NCBI GenBank assembly: GCA_007859835.1
Contig: SJPJ01000001.1
Coordinates: 950,453 to 1,014,452, forward strand
Length of the DNA stretch: 64,000 nucleotides
Reading direction: 5' to 3'
Source: Novipirellula herctigrandis
GTDB lineage: Bacteria > Planctomycetota > Planctomycetia > Pirellulales > Pirellulaceae
In this document: piece after piece, positions 61,705 through 64,000 of the stretch
Numbering within the stretch: position 1 is the first letter of the stretch
How the letters are laid out: every line of letters begins with the position of its first letter
Translations under genes and position numbers: made by a program
The notes under the pieces: model-generated
What the model saw: only the letters and a program-made list of their open reading frames with translations
The model's database searches: none
Told to the model about the DNA's origin: nothing

Positions 61705-64000
61705 TCACTCGCTTCGCAAGGATTCGAGCAACGGCATTTGGACGACTTGGCGGATCGCCAAAAGCCCTGCGATCAATCCGAATGCGACAATCCCTGCGAC
61801 AATCCATAGCGGCTCGATCCAGGGTGGACGGATTCCGCTAACCATGCCGTACGGCAACACGGCAAATACGGCACAAATCGCTCCACAGCCGATTCCGACT
61901 AGCAAGAGCACCGCCGTTTCTCGCATCACCATTGCGGCCAATCGGCCCCGAGTGAATCCGACCGCTCGCATGACGGCCAATTCACCACGACGCTCTAACA
62001 CACTGCGCAATTGCGAGACCGCTAAACCGATCGTTCCGAGCAACAACCCCAACGCGCCGAGACTTTGGAAGGTTCGCAAGTAGGTGTTTTGGACGGCCAT
62101 CATTCCCGCCAACACATCGTCCGTTTTCGAGACATCCATTCCGTAATCGCCGAGTCCGTTTTCGAGAACCGATCCGATACTCGAATCGCCCTCGCTTTTC
62201 GATTCGATTAGAAACACTCGATAACCACTGATGTTCGGAAACAAAGTCTCAAAGTTTGGCTCGCCAATCATCAACTTTCCTTGAAGAAGGGAATTGGACA
62301 AAAACCCGACCACTTTGAAATACACCATTTCCCCTTCATCAAACTCAAACGCTTTGACCTGCCCGATGCCTCCTTGCATTTGTAAACTCCACATCGCAGT
62401 CCCCTGGTCAATCACGACCGGAATCGGATCGAGCTCGCTTCCATCGGCGCGTGTCGACAACAACGACCATGGCGAATTGCGATTGTCAAGTTCCGCGTTA
62501 CTGGCCCAATCAAACCCCGCTAAATGGTCAGCATGCTGGGCAAACAACCCACTGAATGAATCGGGAATTCCCAACACCGTCGGTGCGGTCGCTTGATACA
62601 AATTGTTACAACTAGCATCTTGCCCCTCTCGCAATCGGAGCGGACTGATGATCGCCGATTCAAGCTGTTTCGCGTCGTCGCCGAGCAAGTCTTGTTGAAT
62701 GTTTGGATCGGCCAAATTGCGGTAAAGAGGCTGTGCGGACTGGGCGATCCAACTAAATCCCCCCGTCCCTTTTTCGGTTGGGCGAAGTTGAAATGCGGTG
62801 ATGGCAATAATCAAAAAGGCGGCGACGGCCATCAAACCAATCGTCAACGTGCTGCGCAGCGGCCGACGTGATGCATTACGAAGCGAAAGCCGACCGAGCG
62901 TGTAACTGGAGGCATCAAATTCATCGACGATGCCTCGCGGACGACGTAGTTGAGTAAACACAACCATCATCGCTGCGATTAATAGCAACATTCCACCTCC
63001 CACGAACCCACCCGCTGCAGCTTGGCCGCCCGAAACCGCCCCCACAGCGGCAAGGACGATGGCGGTAACCACGATCACGGCGGTGGCGATGTTCCAACGG
63101 CGGTTTGAACGAGGTCGTAAATTCGTCCGTGTCATGGCGGTGTCGGAATCTCGTCCGCTTAACAAATCCTGGGCCTCAACGCGAACGATGCCTCGAACGG
63201 TACCCCACAAAGTCACCACCGCCACCAACCAACTGGCGATCCCGCCGACAAACAAACTTTTCCATGTCCAATGGAATGTCAAAAACGGCACTGTCACGGC
63301 GCCAACCCACCATGATCGTAGTGCCCACAAGACAAACATTGCGTAGGCCACCCCAGCGACAATCCCAATCACAACGCCAATCGCCGCCACGACCGCTCCT
63401 TCGCCGAGCACCAACCGCCCCACTCGACGCGGCGTCCATCCGATCGCCATCAAAGTGCCGAGTTCCCGAAGTCGCTGAGCTAACCCCAAACGGAATAACA
63501 TCGCAATCAACATGACAGCCGACAAGATGACAAAGAAACTGAGCGACAAAAACAACGCATCAAACGGGGTCGTCCCTCTCGACGCTTCCAGCTGTTGCTG
63601 GCGAATCGGGCGCACCGTCCACCCTAGATCCGAAAGTGACGGAGCTAAAGCGTCATCAATCGTTGCACTTAATTCAGCATCCGATTGGCCGGGATCGGGT
63701 TGAATGCGGATGCTCGTCGTATCGCCAAACCGGCTACGGAATAACCGGTGTCCTTCGCCCAGCGGCATGAACGCCTTGGGAGTTAGCCGATAGTCATTCC
63801 AATACGTATCGTCCGCAGCCGATATTTTTCGTTCCAACTTGAAAGGCAAGTCCCAATCGTTGATCGAGTCTTGATCTGTGACACCTGGAACGATCGGAGT
63901 TAAATTGGGATCGTTGTATACCGTTGGAAGTTTGTCAAAAACCGCAGGGCGGTTTCGTCGGAACGGCCGAGAAGGTTCCGTGATAGGCACGACATCCGTT
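61705..64000 (-). CDS. Large FtsX-type ABC transporter permease, 5' end outside window
   Basis: The frame is open to the right edge, so the N-terminus lies outside the window; at least 765 codons are seen. There are two four-TM-type FtsX blocks: one at about 150-265 (LFLSLSFFVILSAVMLIAMLF; AIGWTPRRVGRLVLGEG) with TMs at about 300-350, and another starting near residue 385 with a last TM cluster at about 645-745 (GALGLLLGTIGLAVSQ; LAVMRAVGFTRGRLAAMV). The C-terminus is QMPLLESLRSE, typical for the family. The periplasmic part between them is beta-rich. An ATPase gene is expected beyond the edge. Confidence 0.85.
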   Translation of the reverse strand, partial: TDVVPITEPSRPFRRNRPAVFDKLPTVYNDPNLTPIVPGVTDQDSINDWDLPFKLERKISAADDTYWNDYRLTPKAFMPLGEGHRLFRSRFGDTTSIRIQPDPGQSDAELSATIDDALAPSLSDLGWTVRPIRQQQLEASRGTTPFDALFLSLSFFVILSAVMLIAMLFRLGLAQRLRELGTLMAIGWTPRRVGRLVLGEGAVVAAIGVVIGIVAGVAYAMFVLWALRSWWVGAVTVPFLTFHWTWKSLFVGGIASWLVAVVTLWGTVRGIVRVEAQDLLSGRDSDTAMTRTNLRPRSNRRWNIATAVIVVTAIVLAAVGAVSGGQAAAGGFVGGGMLLLIAAMMVVFTQLRRPRGIVDEFDASSYTLGRLSLRNASRRPLRSTLTIGLMAVAAFLIIAITAFQLRPTEKGTGGFSWIAQSAQPLYRNLADPNIQQDLLGDDAKQLESAIISPLRLREGQDASCNNLYQATAPTVLGIPDSFSGLFAQHADHLAGFDWASNAELDNRNSPWSLLSTRADGSELDPIPVVIDQGTAMWSLQMQGGIGQVKAFEFDEGEMVYFKVVGFLSNSLLQGKLMIGEPNFETLFPNISGYRVFLIESKSEGDSSIGSVLENGLGDYGMDVSKTDDVLAGMMAVQNTYLRTFQSLGALGLLLGTIGLAVSQLRSVLERRGELAVMRAVGFTRGRLAAMVMRETAVLLLVGIGCGAICAVFAVLPYGMVSGIRPPWIEPLWIVAGIVAFGLIAGLLAIRQVVQMPLLESLRSE

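Overview
This window looks like a chromosomal piece of a planctomycete of the Rhodopirellula/Rubripirellula type (Pirellulaceae). The pointers are PEP-CTERM proteins (VPEPSS near the C-terminus), N-terminal LEPR-XLL-type export signals (LESLEHRRVLA and LEQLEARCLL), ECF sigma genes coupled to Ser/Thr kinases, a PVC-type CxxCH protein with a sorbosone-dehydrogenase-like propeller, and a CotH/VTC/DUF4956 cluster. Species is not determinable by eye. No phage, CRISPR array, rRNA or replication origin was seen.

Layout. 1-4.7 kb: an edge-truncated REP-associated (Y1) transposase, then two PEP-CTERM surface proteins on the minus strand (a BNR-4 propeller and an unknown). 4.7-12.5 kb: a large LRR membrane protein, a propeller lipoprotein and a cytochrome-bearing dehydrogenase-like protein. 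12.7-20.9 kb: a PPi-type PEP carboxykinase, a YdjY-domain protein, an unknown 631-aa protein coupled to a YggS-type PLP protein, and a histone-deacetylase-family amidohydrolase overlapping the latter tail to tail. 21.1-28.7 kb: two ABC systems (LolCE/LolD-like on plus, MacAB-like on minus) flanking a divergent kinase-fold protein. 28.9-31.1 kb: UDP-sugar pyrophosphorylase and lipoate ligase. 31.2-38.4 kb: a TPR membrane protein, a tandem double MoxR-type AAA+ protein and a VWA protein, probably one operon. 38.3-39.4 kb: a ThiD2-ThiE fusion. 39.5-41.4 kb: tRNA-Arg(CCU) followed by a 14-bp tandem repeat and a stack of gene remnants (NusG KOW domain, ISL3 transposase C-terminus, zinc-ribbon fragment).

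41.4-59 kb is the most distinctive part. It holds a Tat-exported intradiol dioxygenase, a terpene-cyclase-fold membrane protein plus ECF sigma, two secreted proteins (one a matrixin/dockerin/EF-hand protease), then an overlapping ECF sigma - Ser/Thr kinase - LEPR-XLL protein triad. A second ECF sigma - kinase pair follows, its kinase carrying an LTxxQ-type tail. An opposing CotH - VTC - DUF4956 operon closes the region. I read it as a signalling and cell-surface island with three ECF sigma factors in 9 kb. 59.2-64 kb: a sialate O-acetylesterase, a methyltransferase that carries an apparent signal peptide, and an edge-truncated ABC permease.

The best candidates for something undescribed are the double-AAA+/VWA operon with both Walker B aspartates replaced by glutamate, the sigma/kinase/exported-protein triads, and the exported methyltransferase. 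All functional links between neighbours are inference from order, overlap and known families; nothing was searched against a database.
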